From contig NZ_JACZFS010000065.1 of assembly GCF_014904795.1 (NCBI RefSeq), positions 1-64,000 of the forward strand: 64,000 nucleotides of DNA, given 5' to 3'. The position numbers and the translations under genes were made by a program. The notes beneath the pieces were generated by a model, which saw only the letters and a list, made by a program, of their open reading frames with translations, made no database searches and was not told the DNA's origin. This DNA comes from Nisaea nitritireducens. GTDB taxonomy: Bacteria; Pseudomonadota; Alphaproteobacteria; Thalassobaculales; Thalassobaculaceae. Within the stretch, counting starts at the first letter, position 1. Each line of letters opens with the position of its first letter. Positions 36,568 to 45,012 of the stretch are shown piece by piece.

Positions 36568-37003
36568 AGAGCTCTAACGTCCGGGTTCTGAGTTTCCGTC
36601 GCGAGAGGGCACGGAAAAATTTTGCGTTCGGGTAAAAGCCGCCATCGACATCAAAAACGGGCATCGCCGGCTGGCAGTTGGGCTGGCAGCGGATGCCGTC
36701 GGAGACGAGCAGTTCAAGCTTAGGGGGCATACCGCTGGACGGCCATTATTTTTTGCCGTGAAAAGACTGGCCGGGGACGCAAAAGGGACTTCGTTTTGCA
36801 GTGCAAACAGGGCTGGTTTCGGAGCCCGGCTGCGGTGTATGGTCGGGATCTCGCTGGCTCTTCGGGGTCTCCGGGACGTCCCCGCGGGCAGGGGTGGCCT
36901 CGCCGAAAGGCACGATGGCCGCGCGCAAGCGCAGATCCTCCGCCCTGTTCATAATCCAGGGATCGGTTCTCGATCCGTCACCCGGTTTCTTGAGGTTTAC
37001 AGA
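36568..37003. other. Leader region between the efflux operon and the D-amino-acid aminotransferase
   Basis: About 430 bases that should hold two divergent promoters. The right half (about 36830-36960) is GC-rich and could fold, but I recognise no riboswitch or attenuator. The frame of the aminotransferase is open back to 36758; that part lacks a ribosome site and resembles no aminotransferase N-terminus. Confidence 0.4.
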
Positions 37004-37858
37004 ATGCGTACTGTCTTTGTTAACGGCAGCTATGTCCCGGAGAACGAGGCCCAGATCTCGATCTTCGATCGCGGTTCCCTGTTCGGCGATGCCGTCTATG
37101 AGGTGACATCGGTTCTCGACGGCAAGCTGGTCGAATATGAAGGGCATATGGCGCGCCTGCGCCGGTCACTGGATGAGCTGAAGCTGCCGTCCCCCGCCAC
37201 CGACGAGGAACTGCTCGAGATCCATCGCGAGCTGGTGAAGCGGAACGACCTGACCGAGGGGCTGATCTATCTGCAGATCTCCCGCGGTGCGGCCGACCGC
37301 GACTTCCTGTTCCCGGGCCCGGACGTGAAGCCGACCCTGCTGATGTTCCCGCAGAAGAAGTCCCTGATCAACAGCGCGCTGGCCGAGCGCGGCCAGAAGA
37401 TCATCCTGGTCGACGACCTGCGCTGGCGCCGTTGCGACATCAAGACCGTGCAGCTGCTCTATGCCTCCATCGTCAAGAACCAGGCACATGATGCCGGTGC
37501 GGACGATGCCTGGATGGTGCTGGATGGGGAGATCACCGAAGGCTCCTCCAACAACGCCTATATCGTCACCGAGGACGGCACCATCGTCACCCGTGACCTG
37601 TCGACCGACATCCTGCACGGCATTACCCGCAAGTCGGTTCTGCAATGCGCGGCCGAGCTGCAGCTGAAGGTCGAGGAACGTCCGTTCACCGTGGCGGAAG
37701 CCAAGGCGGCGACGGAAGCCTTTTCCACCTCGGCCACCAGCTTCGTGAACCCGGTGATCGAGATCGACGGCGCCACTATCGGTGAAGGCAAACCGGGCCC
37801 GATCGCTCAGCGCCTGCGCCAGGTCTATATCGAGGCGAGCAAGGCCGCCGGTATCTGA
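37004..37858 (+). CDS. Class IV aminotransferase, D-amino-acid aminotransferase type
   Basis: A 284-residue PLP enzyme of fold type IV. The PLP lysine lies in RWRRCDIKTVQLLYAS; other family features are MRTVFVNGSYVPENEAQISIFDRG, GDAVYEVTSVLDGKL, QISRGAADRDFLFP and the EGSSNNAYIV phosphate loop. D-alanine transaminases carry just this RCDIK- motif, so conversion of D-amino acids for peptidoglycan or catabolism is most likely. The related branched-chain transaminase cannot be wholly excluded. Start is the ATG at 37004 at the known N-terminus. A terminator follows at 37887. Confidence 0.92.
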   Translation: MRTVFVNGSYVPENEAQISIFDRGSLFGDAVYEVTSVLDGKLVEYEGHMARLRRSLDELKLPSPATDEELLEIHRELVKRNDLTEGLIYLQISRGAADRDFLFPGPDVKPTLLMFPQKKSLINSALAERGQKIILVDDLRWRRCDIKTVQLLYASIVKNQAHDAGADDAWMVLDGEITEGSSNNAYIVTEDGTIVTRDLSTDILHGITRKSVLQCAAELQLKVEERPFTVAEAKAATEAFSTSATSFVNPVIEIDGATIGEGKPGPIAQRLRQVYIEASKAAGI

Positions 37859-37886
37859 TCGCTGCTTCTTGACTGAAGTAGCTGCA

Positions 37887-37916
37887 GGGGAGCGTGCAAT
37901 GGCGCGCTCCCCTTTT
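37887..37916 (+). terminator. Rho-independent terminator after the aminotransferase gene
   Basis: Stem GGGGAGCGTGC / GCGCGCTCCCC (one wobble) with loop AATG, followed by TTTT. It starts 28 bases after the stop codon. Confidence 0.85.
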
Positions 37917-38077
37917 CGTATGCAGAGGCTGCCCCCACACAACGGCCGGGAGGTGGTACGGCGGCAAGGCCATGCTCGGGGAAGAGTCTCGTGGCGGATC
38001 GGCAAGGCGGCGGCAAGCGAAACGCTCTATGCTTGCCATCCGCGTTTTCCGAAGCTCTCGCCAGAAGGAGCCCGCCC

Positions 38078-39088
38078 ATGTTGCACCTTTCCGTTCTCGA
38101 CCAGTCCGTCGCCGGTGTCGGCAAACCGCACGGCCAGACCATCCGCGATACCGTCGCCATGGCCGAGCATTGTGAGGCTCTGGGCTACAAGCGGTTCTGG
38201 GTGTCGGAGCACCATTCCCACCCGACCATCATCGGCACCGCGCCTGAAATCCTGTTGGCCGGGATCGCCATGAAGACGGAGCGCATCCGCATCGGTTCCG
38301 CCGGGGTGATGCTGCCGCATTACGCGCCGCTGAAGGTGGCCGAGCAGTTTCGCGTGCTGGAAGCCTTCGCGCCGGGAAGGATCGATCTCGGTCTTGGTCG
38401 CGCGCCCGGCAGTGACGGCCGGACCTCGCTTGCGCTTAATCCGGCAGCGGCCGAGCGCCCGGCCCAGTTTCCGAACGACGTGCAGGATCTGATGGCCTGG
38501 GTCAGCGGCCAGCCGCTGCCGGAAGGCCATCCGTTCGCCGCCGTCCAGGCGAACCCGCAGGGCGAGACCTCGCCCGAGATCTGGATGCTCGGCAGCTCGC
38601 TTTACGGCGCCCAGGTGGCGGCCCATTTCGGCCTGCCCTACAGCTTCGCCTGGTTCTTCACCGAAGGGCAGGGTGGTCCGGAAGCGATCCAGATCTACCG
38701 CGACCGCTACCAGCCGAGCGAACGCTTTCCGGAGCCGAACCCCGGCATCTGCGTCTGGGCGCTGGCGGCGGAAACCGAGGAGGAGGCGCAGCACCACTTC
38801 ACCTCCCGTGCCCGCTGGCAGCTCTACCGCGATCGTGGCCGCTACACTCCGCTGGAAAGCGCCGAGACGGCGCGTAATGCCGCCTATTCGGAAAGCGAGA
38901 CGGCACGGATGGACGAGCTGCGCGGCAAAGCGATGGTCGGCACCCCGGAGAAGGTGGCGGAGCAGATCAACGCGCTGGCGAAGCGGCTCGGGATCGAGGA
39001 AATTGCCGTCGTGACCTGGGCGCATGACGAGAACGTGCGGCGGCGGAGCTATGAATTGCTGGCTGCGGAATTCGGGATGACGGCATAA
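38078..39088 (+). CDS. Luciferase-like flavin monooxygenase (YhbW-type)
   Basis: A 336-residue TIM-barrel protein of the bacterial-luciferase superfamily, likely using FMNH2 or a related flavin. Hallmarks are the start LSVLDQSVAGVGKP, RFWVSEHHSHPTIIGTAPEI, RIRIGSAGVMLPHYAPLKVA and RIDLGLGRAPGSD, which belong to the YhbW/single-component LLM group. The frame is open from 37991; the ATG at 38078 has AAGGAG eight bases away. The substrate is unknown. It precedes the reductase gene at 39152 by 63 bases and may be co-transcribed. Confidence 0.93.
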   Translation: MLHLSVLDQSVAGVGKPHGQTIRDTVAMAEHCEALGYKRFWVSEHHSHPTIIGTAPEILLAGIAMKTERIRIGSAGVMLPHYAPLKVAEQFRVLEAFAPGRIDLGLGRAPGSDGRTSLALNPAAAERPAQFPNDVQDLMAWVSGQPLPEGHPFAAVQANPQGETSPEIWMLGSSLYGAQVAAHFGLPYSFAWFFTEGQGGPEAIQIYRDRYQPSERFPEPNPGICVWALAAETEEEAQHHFTSRARWQLYRDRGRYTPLESAETARNAAYSESETARMDELRGKAMVGTPEKVAEQINALAKRLGIEEIAVVTWAHDENVRRRSYELLAAEFGMTA

Positions 39089-39151
39089 GGCGCGGCACGG
39101 CAAAGTGACGCAAACGCGCGAACAACAAATTCAAAGGATGGAGACGAACAG

Positions 39152-40033
39152 ATGAGCAAGCTTGGTTTTATCGGCCTCGGCATCATGGGCGTGCCCATGG
39201 CGGGACACCTGATCGCGGCGGGCCATGAGGTTTTCCTGAACACCATCGGCCAGGTGCCGCGCAGCCTGGTCGACGCCGGCGGCAAAGCCTGCCCGAGCGC
39301 GGCTGCGGTCGCCAAGGCGGCCGACATAATCTTCATCATGGTGCCGGACACGCCGCAGGTGGAAGAGGTGCTGTTCGGGGATGATGGCGTCGCCGAGGCG
39401 CTCTCTGACGGTAAGACCGTGGTCGACATGAGCTCGATCTCGCCGCTCGCGACCAAGGATTTCGCGACAAAGATCAACGAGCTCGGCTGCGAGTATATCG
39501 ACGCCCCGGTTTCCGGTGGTGAGGTCGGCGCCAAGGCGGCGTCCCTGACTATCATGTGCGGCGGCTCACCGAAGGCCTTCGCCCGGGTGAAGCCGCTCTT
39601 CGAGCTGATGGGCAAGAACATCACGCTGGTCGGCGGCAATGGTGACGGGCAGACCTGCAAGGTCGCCAACCAGATCATCGTCGCGCTGACCATCGAAGCT
39701 GTCGGTGAGGCTCTGCTGTTCGCCTCCAAGGCGGGGGCCGATCCGGCCAAGGTGCGCGAGGCCCTGATGGGCGGCTTCGCCTCCTCGAAGATCCTGGAGC
39801 TGCATGGCGACCGCATGGTGAAGCGCAATTTCGACCCGGGCTTCCGCATCGAGCTGCACCAGAAGGACCTGAACCTTGCCCTCTCCAACGCCCGCGAAAT
39901 GGGCCTCAGCCTGCCGAACACGGCGACGGCGCAGGAACTGTTCAACGCCTGCACGGCGCATGGCGGCAAGGCATGGGATCATTCGGCGATGGTGAAGGCG
40001 CTGGAGCTGATGGCGGATCACGAGGTCGCGTAA
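39152..40033 (+). CDS. 3-hydroxyisobutyrate dehydrogenase family enzyme, tartronate-semialdehyde reductase type
   Basis: A 293-residue NAD(P)-dependent beta-hydroxyacid dehydrogenase. It has the N-terminal dinucleotide motif GFIGLGIMGVPMAGHL, substrate loop DAPVSGGEVGAKAASLTIMC and catalytic lysine in DGQTCKVANQIIV. The DAPVSGG and GNGDGQTCK segments favour 2-hydroxy-3-oxopropionate (tartronate semialdehyde) reductase, a step from glyoxylate to glycerate. 3-Hydroxyisobutyrate dehydrogenase is the alternative. No glyoxylate carboligase gene is next to it. The ribosome site is GGATGGAGA just upstream. Confidence 0.9.
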   Translation: MSKLGFIGLGIMGVPMAGHLIAAGHEVFLNTIGQVPRSLVDAGGKACPSAAAVAKAADIIFIMVPDTPQVEEVLFGDDGVAEALSDGKTVVDMSSISPLATKDFATKINELGCEYIDAPVSGGEVGAKAASLTIMCGGSPKAFARVKPLFELMGKNITLVGGNGDGQTCKVANQIIVALTIEAVGEALLFASKAGADPAKVREALMGGFASSKILELHGDRMVKRNFDPGFRIELHQKDLNLALSNAREMGLSLPNTATAQELFNACTAHGGKAWDHSAMVKALELMADHEVA

Positions 40034-40087
40034 GGCGCGCCTGGTCCATAATCCCCCGGCCCGTTGTTATCGGCAGCGGGCCGGACC

Positions 40088-40177
40088 CTACCGCAGGGCG
40101 AAGATCAGAACGGCAAGCAGAAGCAGGGCGCTGGTCCCCCAGACGCCGGCCTGGATCCTGTGTCGCAGCTTGCTCAT
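40088..40177 (-). CDS. 29-residue single-helix membrane protein downstream of the ferric-reductase-like gene
   Basis: From the ATG at 40177 the minus strand reads MSKLRHRIQAGVWG, then TSALLLLAVLIFALR, and stops at TAG 40088-40090. The product has a basic N-terminus and one hydrophobic helix, so an inner-membrane N-in topology is expected. A strong GAGGGGG ribosome site lies six bases before the ATG. It starts 21 bases after the stop of the reductase gene on the same strand. I recognise no family; a small subunit or stabiliser of the reductase is a reasonable guess. It is short enough to be missed by usual gene finding. Confidence 0.62.
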   Translation of the reverse strand: MSKLRHRIQAGVWGTSALLLLAVLIFALR

Positions 40178-40198
40178 GCCAGCCCCCTCGCGTGCTTC

Positions 40199-41521
40199 CT
40201 AATCATAATAAAACTGCTCGGCGATAATCTGCTTCGGCGGAACCCCGTGCGCCAGCAGGGCGTCTTCGACGCTCTCCAGCATGGCGGGCGGCCCGCACAG
40301 GATATAGAGCCAGTCGCACGCGTCTTCCGCTGTAAAGACCTGCCCGATGGTCTCCCGGTCGATCAGCCCGACCCGTCCGGCCCAGCCCGGCCCGGGCTCC
40401 GACAGGACGTGGATGACCTCTGTGTTCGGGCGCCCGGAAAGCGCTTCCAGTTCGTCCGCGTAGACGATCTGCTCGGCGGTGCGGTTGCCGTAGAGCAGGG
40501 TCATCGGGCGCGGGTCGTCTTCGGCGCGGAGCTGCCGGGCGATGGAGAGCAGCGGCGCGATGCCCACCCCGCCGGCAATCAGCGCGATCCCCGTTCCCGT
40601 GCGCCCCTTGAGCGTGAGATTGCCATGCGCATTGCCGAGCCAGGCGACGGTGCCCGGCGCAACGTCTCCGATATGCCGGGTGGAATCCCCGGCTTCCTTG
40701 ATGACGAAGCGGACATCGGGGCGGTCGGCCGGGGCCGAGCTGATCGAGAACGGGTTTTCCTGCAATGAGAACGGGCTGTGCCCCAACTTGAGCCAGGCGA
40801 ACTGCCCCGCCTCGAAGGCGAGCGCGTCCCCGCGCCGGGGCCGCAGGGCGAGCTCCCATGTCCTGAGCGCGATCTTCCTGACCGAGGTGACCTCGTAGGG
40901 CCGGCGCGCCTCCCCGAGCGGCGCAATCGCATAGGTCCAGACCAGCGAGGCAAGGGCGAGGGTGAGCAGGACAAGCCAGAACCCGGCGAGCAGCGGGTCG
41001 GCACTGTACCGCCCCGCCTCAAGCGCGTGATGAGTCACCGCCGCCGCGATCACCACCGCGCCGATGGCATGCATCGCCCGCCAGACCTCGTAACGATAGG
41101 GCAACTGGTCCCGAAAAATCGACATCAGCACGAAGCACGGCAATGCCACCCAAGCGATCAGCCCGGTGATCAGCGAGCCGGCATCGAGGCCGAGCGTAAA
41201 CTGCCCCGTCGCGTCCCACGGCAGCGGCGTGCCGAAAAACTCCGCGCTGTAGAGATAGGGGTGAACAAGAACGAAAATCAGCGCCGTGCGCGCCACGAGC
41301 TGATGAAACCGCATGGTCACATCCATCCCGATCCGCCCCGAAATCGCCCGGAACCGCCCCGACAGCACGAACTCGACCAGCAAAATAGCGAACGCCGTCA
41401 TGCCGAGCCCGGAGGCGATCTCATCCAGCAGGGGGCGCGGCGGGAGATTTTGCAGGGCGCTAAGGAGAAGCGGGGCAACCGTGATGAGGAGATAGCCGGT
41501 GAAGAGGATTATGGGGTGCAT
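40199..41521 (-). CDS. Ferric-reductase-like transmembrane flavoprotein (FRE/NOX type)
   Basis: A 440-residue protein. The N-terminal half has six helices of a ferric-reductase-like domain with haem-ligand histidines in MRFHQLVARTALIFVLVHPY and RAMHAIGAVVIAAAVTHHAL. The C-terminal half is an FAD/NAD(P)H module: FAD motif ENPFSISSAPAD, nucleotide motif LIAGGVGIAPLLSIARQL and C-terminal LCGPPAMLESVEDALL. It should move electrons from cytosolic NAD(P)H across the membrane to iron or another acceptor. A small membrane ORF follows on the same strand. The start ATG at 41521 is the only good choice. Confidence 0.9.
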   Translation of the reverse strand: MHPIILFTGYLLITVAPLLLSALQNLPPRPLLDEIASGLGMTAFAILLVEFVLSGRFRAISGRIGMDVTMRFHQLVARTALIFVLVHPYLYSAEFFGTPLPWDATGQFTLGLDAGSLITGLIAWVALPCFVLMSIFRDQLPYRYEVWRAMHAIGAVVIAAAVTHHALEAGRYSADPLLAGFWLVLLTLALASLVWTYAIAPLGEARRPYEVTSVRKIALRTWELALRPRRGDALAFEAGQFAWLKLGHSPFSLQENPFSISSAPADRPDVRFVIKEAGDSTRHIGDVAPGTVAWLGNAHGNLTLKGRTGTGIALIAGGVGIAPLLSIARQLRAEDDPRPMTLLYGNRTAEQIVYADELEALSGRPNTEVIHVLSEPGPGWAGRVGLIDRETIGQVFTAEDACDWLYILCGPPAMLESVEDALLAHGVPPKQIIAEQFYYD

Positions 41522-41770
41522 TGGTTTGCTCTCTTCGGGAGGGCTATTGCGGCGGGCTGGTCAGTGTGGGGGGAGGATAACGCATTAATCGATGCTGGTT
41601 CGTGTTTGTTTTTCAGTGCAGAGGGTAGTTCAGAGGTGTCTCCTTATCTCCCGTTAGTGATGATGAAAGCGCGAGGAATGCTCGCGGGGCATATGTTGGC
41701 GTGTGGGAATTGGTAAGTTAGGGCATGATATTGGTGGCGGAAATCGAAAGCGTAAATCGCCGGAGGGAAT

Positions 41771-42661
41771 ATGTCAGATGGTGATGGAGTAAAAAATTAT
41801 GACCTTGTTGGTCATCCTATCAACATTGATACGGTCTCGCCTCTCCAGGATGTGGTCAAAAATCACATCGATACTATTTCGGAATCTCACGTTCGGGAGC
41901 TTTTGCAGGCTCTGAAAAAATTTGAAGCTTCTATTCTGATGAAATTTGACAAAAATTTGGCCGCTCAGAATTCGGAGGGAGTAGGTTTACTTAAAGTTTT
42001 TCAGGATGAAATGGCAACTTTGAGGCATGTTTTTTATTTATCATCTCAGAAGCTGTCAGATAGTATAATGCATGTTAGTGCAAGCTTAAATATTCCTAAT
42101 GAATTAAAAATAATTACTCCTTGGTATGATACTTTTGCGACATTTTGGGTTGGTGTAAGTATTACACCTCTAGTGGTTGGTGTTGCGGCGTATATTGTTG
42201 GAAAGAAGCAAAATGAGCTGATTGCAAATCAGAATGCCATTTACGACAGGCAGAATGATTTGTATAAGCTTGATATTGCGCAAAGGACTTATCAATTGAA
42301 AGTAGATGTATATAATGAAGTGAAAGGTATATTTAATTGTGTGATCGTTGACCCAAGTTATCCTGACATTTCTATGAAAAATATGTTAAGAGTAGTTTCT
42401 GAATCTAAATTCTTATTTAGTAATGTGGTGGCCGATTTCGTCGCGGAGATGGAGAGGCGGTCTACCAAAATGAAAGCGTATGGAAAAAGCATAAAATCTT
42501 TAGAGAAAGTAATAAATTCTGGTGTTTATTCGGAGGCTCAACATAATAGATATTCTAAATATCTAGACGATAATCAAAGTAATTTGGAATGGTTTTCTGA
42601 TAATATGTCTAAAATTGACGAGTTGTTCGTTCCAGAAATACGAATATCAGAGAGAGAGTAA
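41771..42661 (+). CDS. Orphan AT-rich membrane protein with coiled coil
   Basis: A 296-residue protein read from an ATG with a good GGAGGG site. The N-terminal about 115 residues are helical and polar, one membrane helix lies near 125-147 (FWVGVSITPLVVGVAAYIVG), and the rest is a charged, coiled-coil-like cytoplasmic or periplasmic part (NELIANQNAIYDRQNDLY...). Its codons are strongly AT-biased, in sharp contrast to both neighbours, so it was probably acquired recently. I recognise no family. Helical membrane proteins of this type occur in accessory islands, including defence loci, but there is no partner gene to support that here. Confidence 0.75.
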   Translation: MSDGDGVKNYDLVGHPINIDTVSPLQDVVKNHIDTISESHVRELLQALKKFEASILMKFDKNLAAQNSEGVGLLKVFQDEMATLRHVFYLSSQKLSDSIMHVSASLNIPNELKIITPWYDTFATFWVGVSITPLVVGVAAYIVGKKQNELIANQNAIYDRQNDLYKLDIAQRTYQLKVDVYNEVKGIFNCVIVDPSYPDISMKNMLRVVSESKFLFSNVVADFVAEMERRSTKMKAYGKSIKSLEKVINSGVYSEAQHNRYSKYLDDNQSNLEWFSDNMSKIDELFVPEIRISERE

Positions 42662-42819
42662 TTTTTTATAGTTTCTGAACTAGTGATTCTCAGGCTGTTT
42701 GATAGGATTGAGGCTCATGCCGGGCGGCCCTGGATTAACTCCTTCACTGTGACGGAAAGCGGTTTCGCCGTCAGTTCGGCAAGCTTGCGACCCAGCCCGC
42801 GACAAGAAAAGAGTTGGTC

Positions 42820-44130
42820 ATGGCTGCCTCATTTTCGATCACCCGCGTCATCGCGTTCTGGGACCGCCTGAACTCCAGCTTCTGGTTCGTGCCCGCTCTC
42901 ATGGCCATCGTGGCTGTGGCGCTTTCGTTTCTGCTCATCGAGGTCGATACCCTGCGCGACGTGGACCAGACGGACGACCCGAATGCGTTTTATACGTTCG
43001 GGCCCGAGGGCGCGCGGTCGATCCTGTCGGTGATCGCAACCTCGATGATCACGGTGGCAAGCCTGATCTTTTCAATCACGATGTTGTCGTTGCAGCTTGC
43101 CTCCTCGCAGTTCGGGCCGCGGGTTCTGGACAATTTCATGCGCGATCGCAGCAACCAGATCGTGTTGGGCACGTTCATCGCGACCTTTCTCTACTGCCTG
43201 TTCGTGCTGCGGTCGGTGCGGGGCATGGAGGGGGCCAGCTTCGTCCCCCATCTGGCGGTCGGGTTTGGTGTTGTTCTGGCTGCGGCCAGTGTCGCTGTTC
43301 TGATCTATTTCATTCATCACATCGCAACGTCGATCCGGATCGAAACCTTGCTGGCGAAACTCGCCCGGGAAGGGTGTGCCGCTGTTGATCGCCTGTTTGA
43401 CGAACGGCCCGAGCAGGGTGCCGGGCACCAAATGCCTGACGGTTTCGAAGCATCCAGCAGGCAGATCGCGGCCGACTTTGGCGGATATGTCCAGAATATC
43501 GGCATTGACGCGTTGATGCGGATTGCCTCGGAGCATGATCTTGTTCTGCGGGTCGATGCGCCGCCCGGCAGGTTTGTCATCAAGGGTGCGTGCGTGATCA
43601 CCGCATATCCGCAGGATCGGGTATCGGACAAGATCGCCGAAGAGCTCCGCGGTGCGGTCGTCATCGGCCGGGATCGGACGCCCTATCAGGATCTTGAATT
43701 CGCCATCCACCGTATCGTGGAACTGGCCCAGAGATCCCTGTCGCCCGGCTTGAATGATCCGACGACCGCTCTCTACTGCATTGACAGACTGGGAGAAGTC
43801 CTTGGTCGCGCAGCCGGACGGGGCATCCCATCGGCAATGCGATTGGACCGGGACGGCCAGGTGCGTCTCTCAATCGAAACTGTCGTTCTGGAGGATGTGG
43901 CCTGCCGGGCCTTCGCAGCGATTGCACGATACGGGATCACCGACGCGGATGTCGTCAGTCGGCTTTCGGAAACCCTTGTCAGGTTGGAAGAGGTTTTCCC
44001 GCTTGCCGCACGTCGCGGGATTACCGACTTCCGGGAGCAGGTGCTGAGCGCAAGCCGCGGCCAGCCAATTCCCGGGTTCGATGACAGAATTCTTTCCGAT
44101 TTACAGGACACCGACAGCACGCAGCCCTGA
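42820..44130 (+). CDS. DUF2254 family membrane protein
   Basis: A 436-residue protein with four helices in the first 175 residues (FWFVPALMAIVAVALSFLLI, ILSVIATSMITVASLIFSI and two more) and a soluble part after. Family segments are LQLASSQFGPRVLDNFMRD, GTFIATFLYCLFVLRSVRG and ALRSLSPGLNDPTTA-like QRSLSPGLNDPTTALYCID. The function of the family is unknown. The ATG at 42820 follows an AAAGAG site; a TTG two codons earlier is weaker. The gene returns to the local GC-rich composition directly after the AT-rich orphan. Confidence 0.87.
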   Translation: MAASFSITRVIAFWDRLNSSFWFVPALMAIVAVALSFLLIEVDTLRDVDQTDDPNAFYTFGPEGARSILSVIATSMITVASLIFSITMLSLQLASSQFGPRVLDNFMRDRSNQIVLGTFIATFLYCLFVLRSVRGMEGASFVPHLAVGFGVVLAAASVAVLIYFIHHIATSIRIETLLAKLAREGCAAVDRLFDERPEQGAGHQMPDGFEASSRQIAADFGGYVQNIGIDALMRIASEHDLVLRVDAPPGRFVIKGACVITAYPQDRVSDKIAEELRGAVVIGRDRTPYQDLEFAIHRIVELAQRSLSPGLNDPTTALYCIDRLGEVLGRAAGRGIPSAMRLDRDGQVRLSIETVVLEDVACRAFAAIARYGITDADVVSRLSETLVRLEEVFPLAARRGITDFREQVLSASRGQPIPGFDDRILSDLQDTDSTQP

Positions 44131-44239
44131 AGCGAGGCGTTTGCTTTCCATGCTGCGCTTTCATGAAGGACACCAAAATGCCGGCCGGATATGCCGCAGC
44201 CCCCTTGCTGCCGGCATTGGATCGCTCTAAGCCTGCGTG

Positions 44240-44596
44240 ATGCGTATTCTCGAGAACATCATCAGCGACCGCGGATCGAAATATGCGGTCTCGGGCGGTC
44301 CGTGCGCGTCCGAAGAGGAGGCCAAGGCCTTTATCAAGACGCTTTGCGCCAAAAAGAAATTCGCCAAGGCCACGCACAACACATGGGCCCTGCTGACCGC
44401 TGATACGGCGTTGAAAAACGACGATGGCGAGGCGGGAGCGGGAATGGTGATCCTGCGCATGCTGGAGCGGGAAGGGCTGCGCGACCATATCATCGTGGTG
44501 ACGCGATGGTTCGGCGGCAAGCATCTCGGGGGCGACCGCTTCCGGCATGTTCAGAATGCGGTGCGGATCTATCTCGACGAGCTCGGCGCGCGTTGA
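44240..44596 (+). CDS. IMPACT/YigZ family protein (UPF0029 N-terminal domain)
   Basis: A 118-residue protein made up of the IMPACT domain alone: SKYAVSGGPCASEEEAKAFI, FAKATHNTWALL, DDGEAGAGMVILRML and VVVTRWFGGKHLGGDRFRHV. Bacterial YigZ proteins carry a second ferredoxin-like domain that is absent here. The eukaryotic member modulates translation control; the bacterial role is unclear. An ATG one codon earlier (44237) is also possible. It is followed 27 bases later by the YchJ-family gene. Confidence 0.87.
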   Translation: MRILENIISDRGSKYAVSGGPCASEEEAKAFIKTLCAKKKFAKATHNTWALLTADTALKNDDGEAGAGMVILRMLEREGLRDHIIVVTRWFGGKHLGGDRFRHVQNAVRIYLDELGAR

Positions 44597-44623
44597 TGGG
44601 GCGCGACCTGATTGGAGAGCGTT

Positions 44624-44989
44624 TTGTTTGAGCCATGTGAGTGCGGCAGCGGGAAGAGCTATCTGGGCTGCTGCGGCCGGTTGCATTCTGGGGCGCCGGC
44701 GCGGGATGCGGAGGAGCTGATGCGCTCCCGCTATTGCGCGTTTAGCCGGGGAAATACGGCTTACCTGCAGAAGAGCTGGGCAGCGGAGACGCGGCCCTTG
44801 ATCCTTGATCTGGACCCCGCCCAGGTCTGGACCGGGTTGACGATCGACCGGCACGAGGTGACCGGGCCCGATACCGCGACTGTCCGCTTCACGGCGACAT
44901 GGCGGAACGGCACCCACACCGGCCGCGTGCGCGAAACCAGCCGCTTCCGCCGCGAGGGCGCAGACTGGGTCTATATCGACGGCACTTAG
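44624..44989 (+). CDS. YchJ-family protein with SEC-C zinc motif (UPF0225)
   Basis: A 121-residue protein opening with the cysteine-rich SEC-C-like motif CECGSGKSYLGCCGRLH, likely zinc-binding. The YchJ domain follows: ARDAEELMRSRYCAFSRGNTAYLQKSW and RVRETSRFRREGADWVYIDG. There is no ATG; the TTG at 44624 gives MFEPCECGSG with GGAGAG just upstream, and an earlier TTG at 44612 is the alternative. It is probably co-transcribed with the IMPACT-domain gene. Function unknown. Confidence 0.86.
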   Translation: MFEPCECGSGKSYLGCCGRLHSGAPARDAEELMRSRYCAFSRGNTAYLQKSWAAETRPLILDLDPAQVWTGLTIDRHEVTGPDTATVRFTATWRNGTHTGRVRETSRFRREGADWVYIDGT

Positions 44990-45012
44990 AGTGAGGTTCG
45001 GGCGCGCGACGA

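Noticed and set aside
36830-36970. Riboswitch or attenuator ahead of the D-amino-acid aminotransferase
   Set aside because: The stretch is GC-rich and could fold, but it lacks any consensus core I can recognise and has no T-run before the gene.
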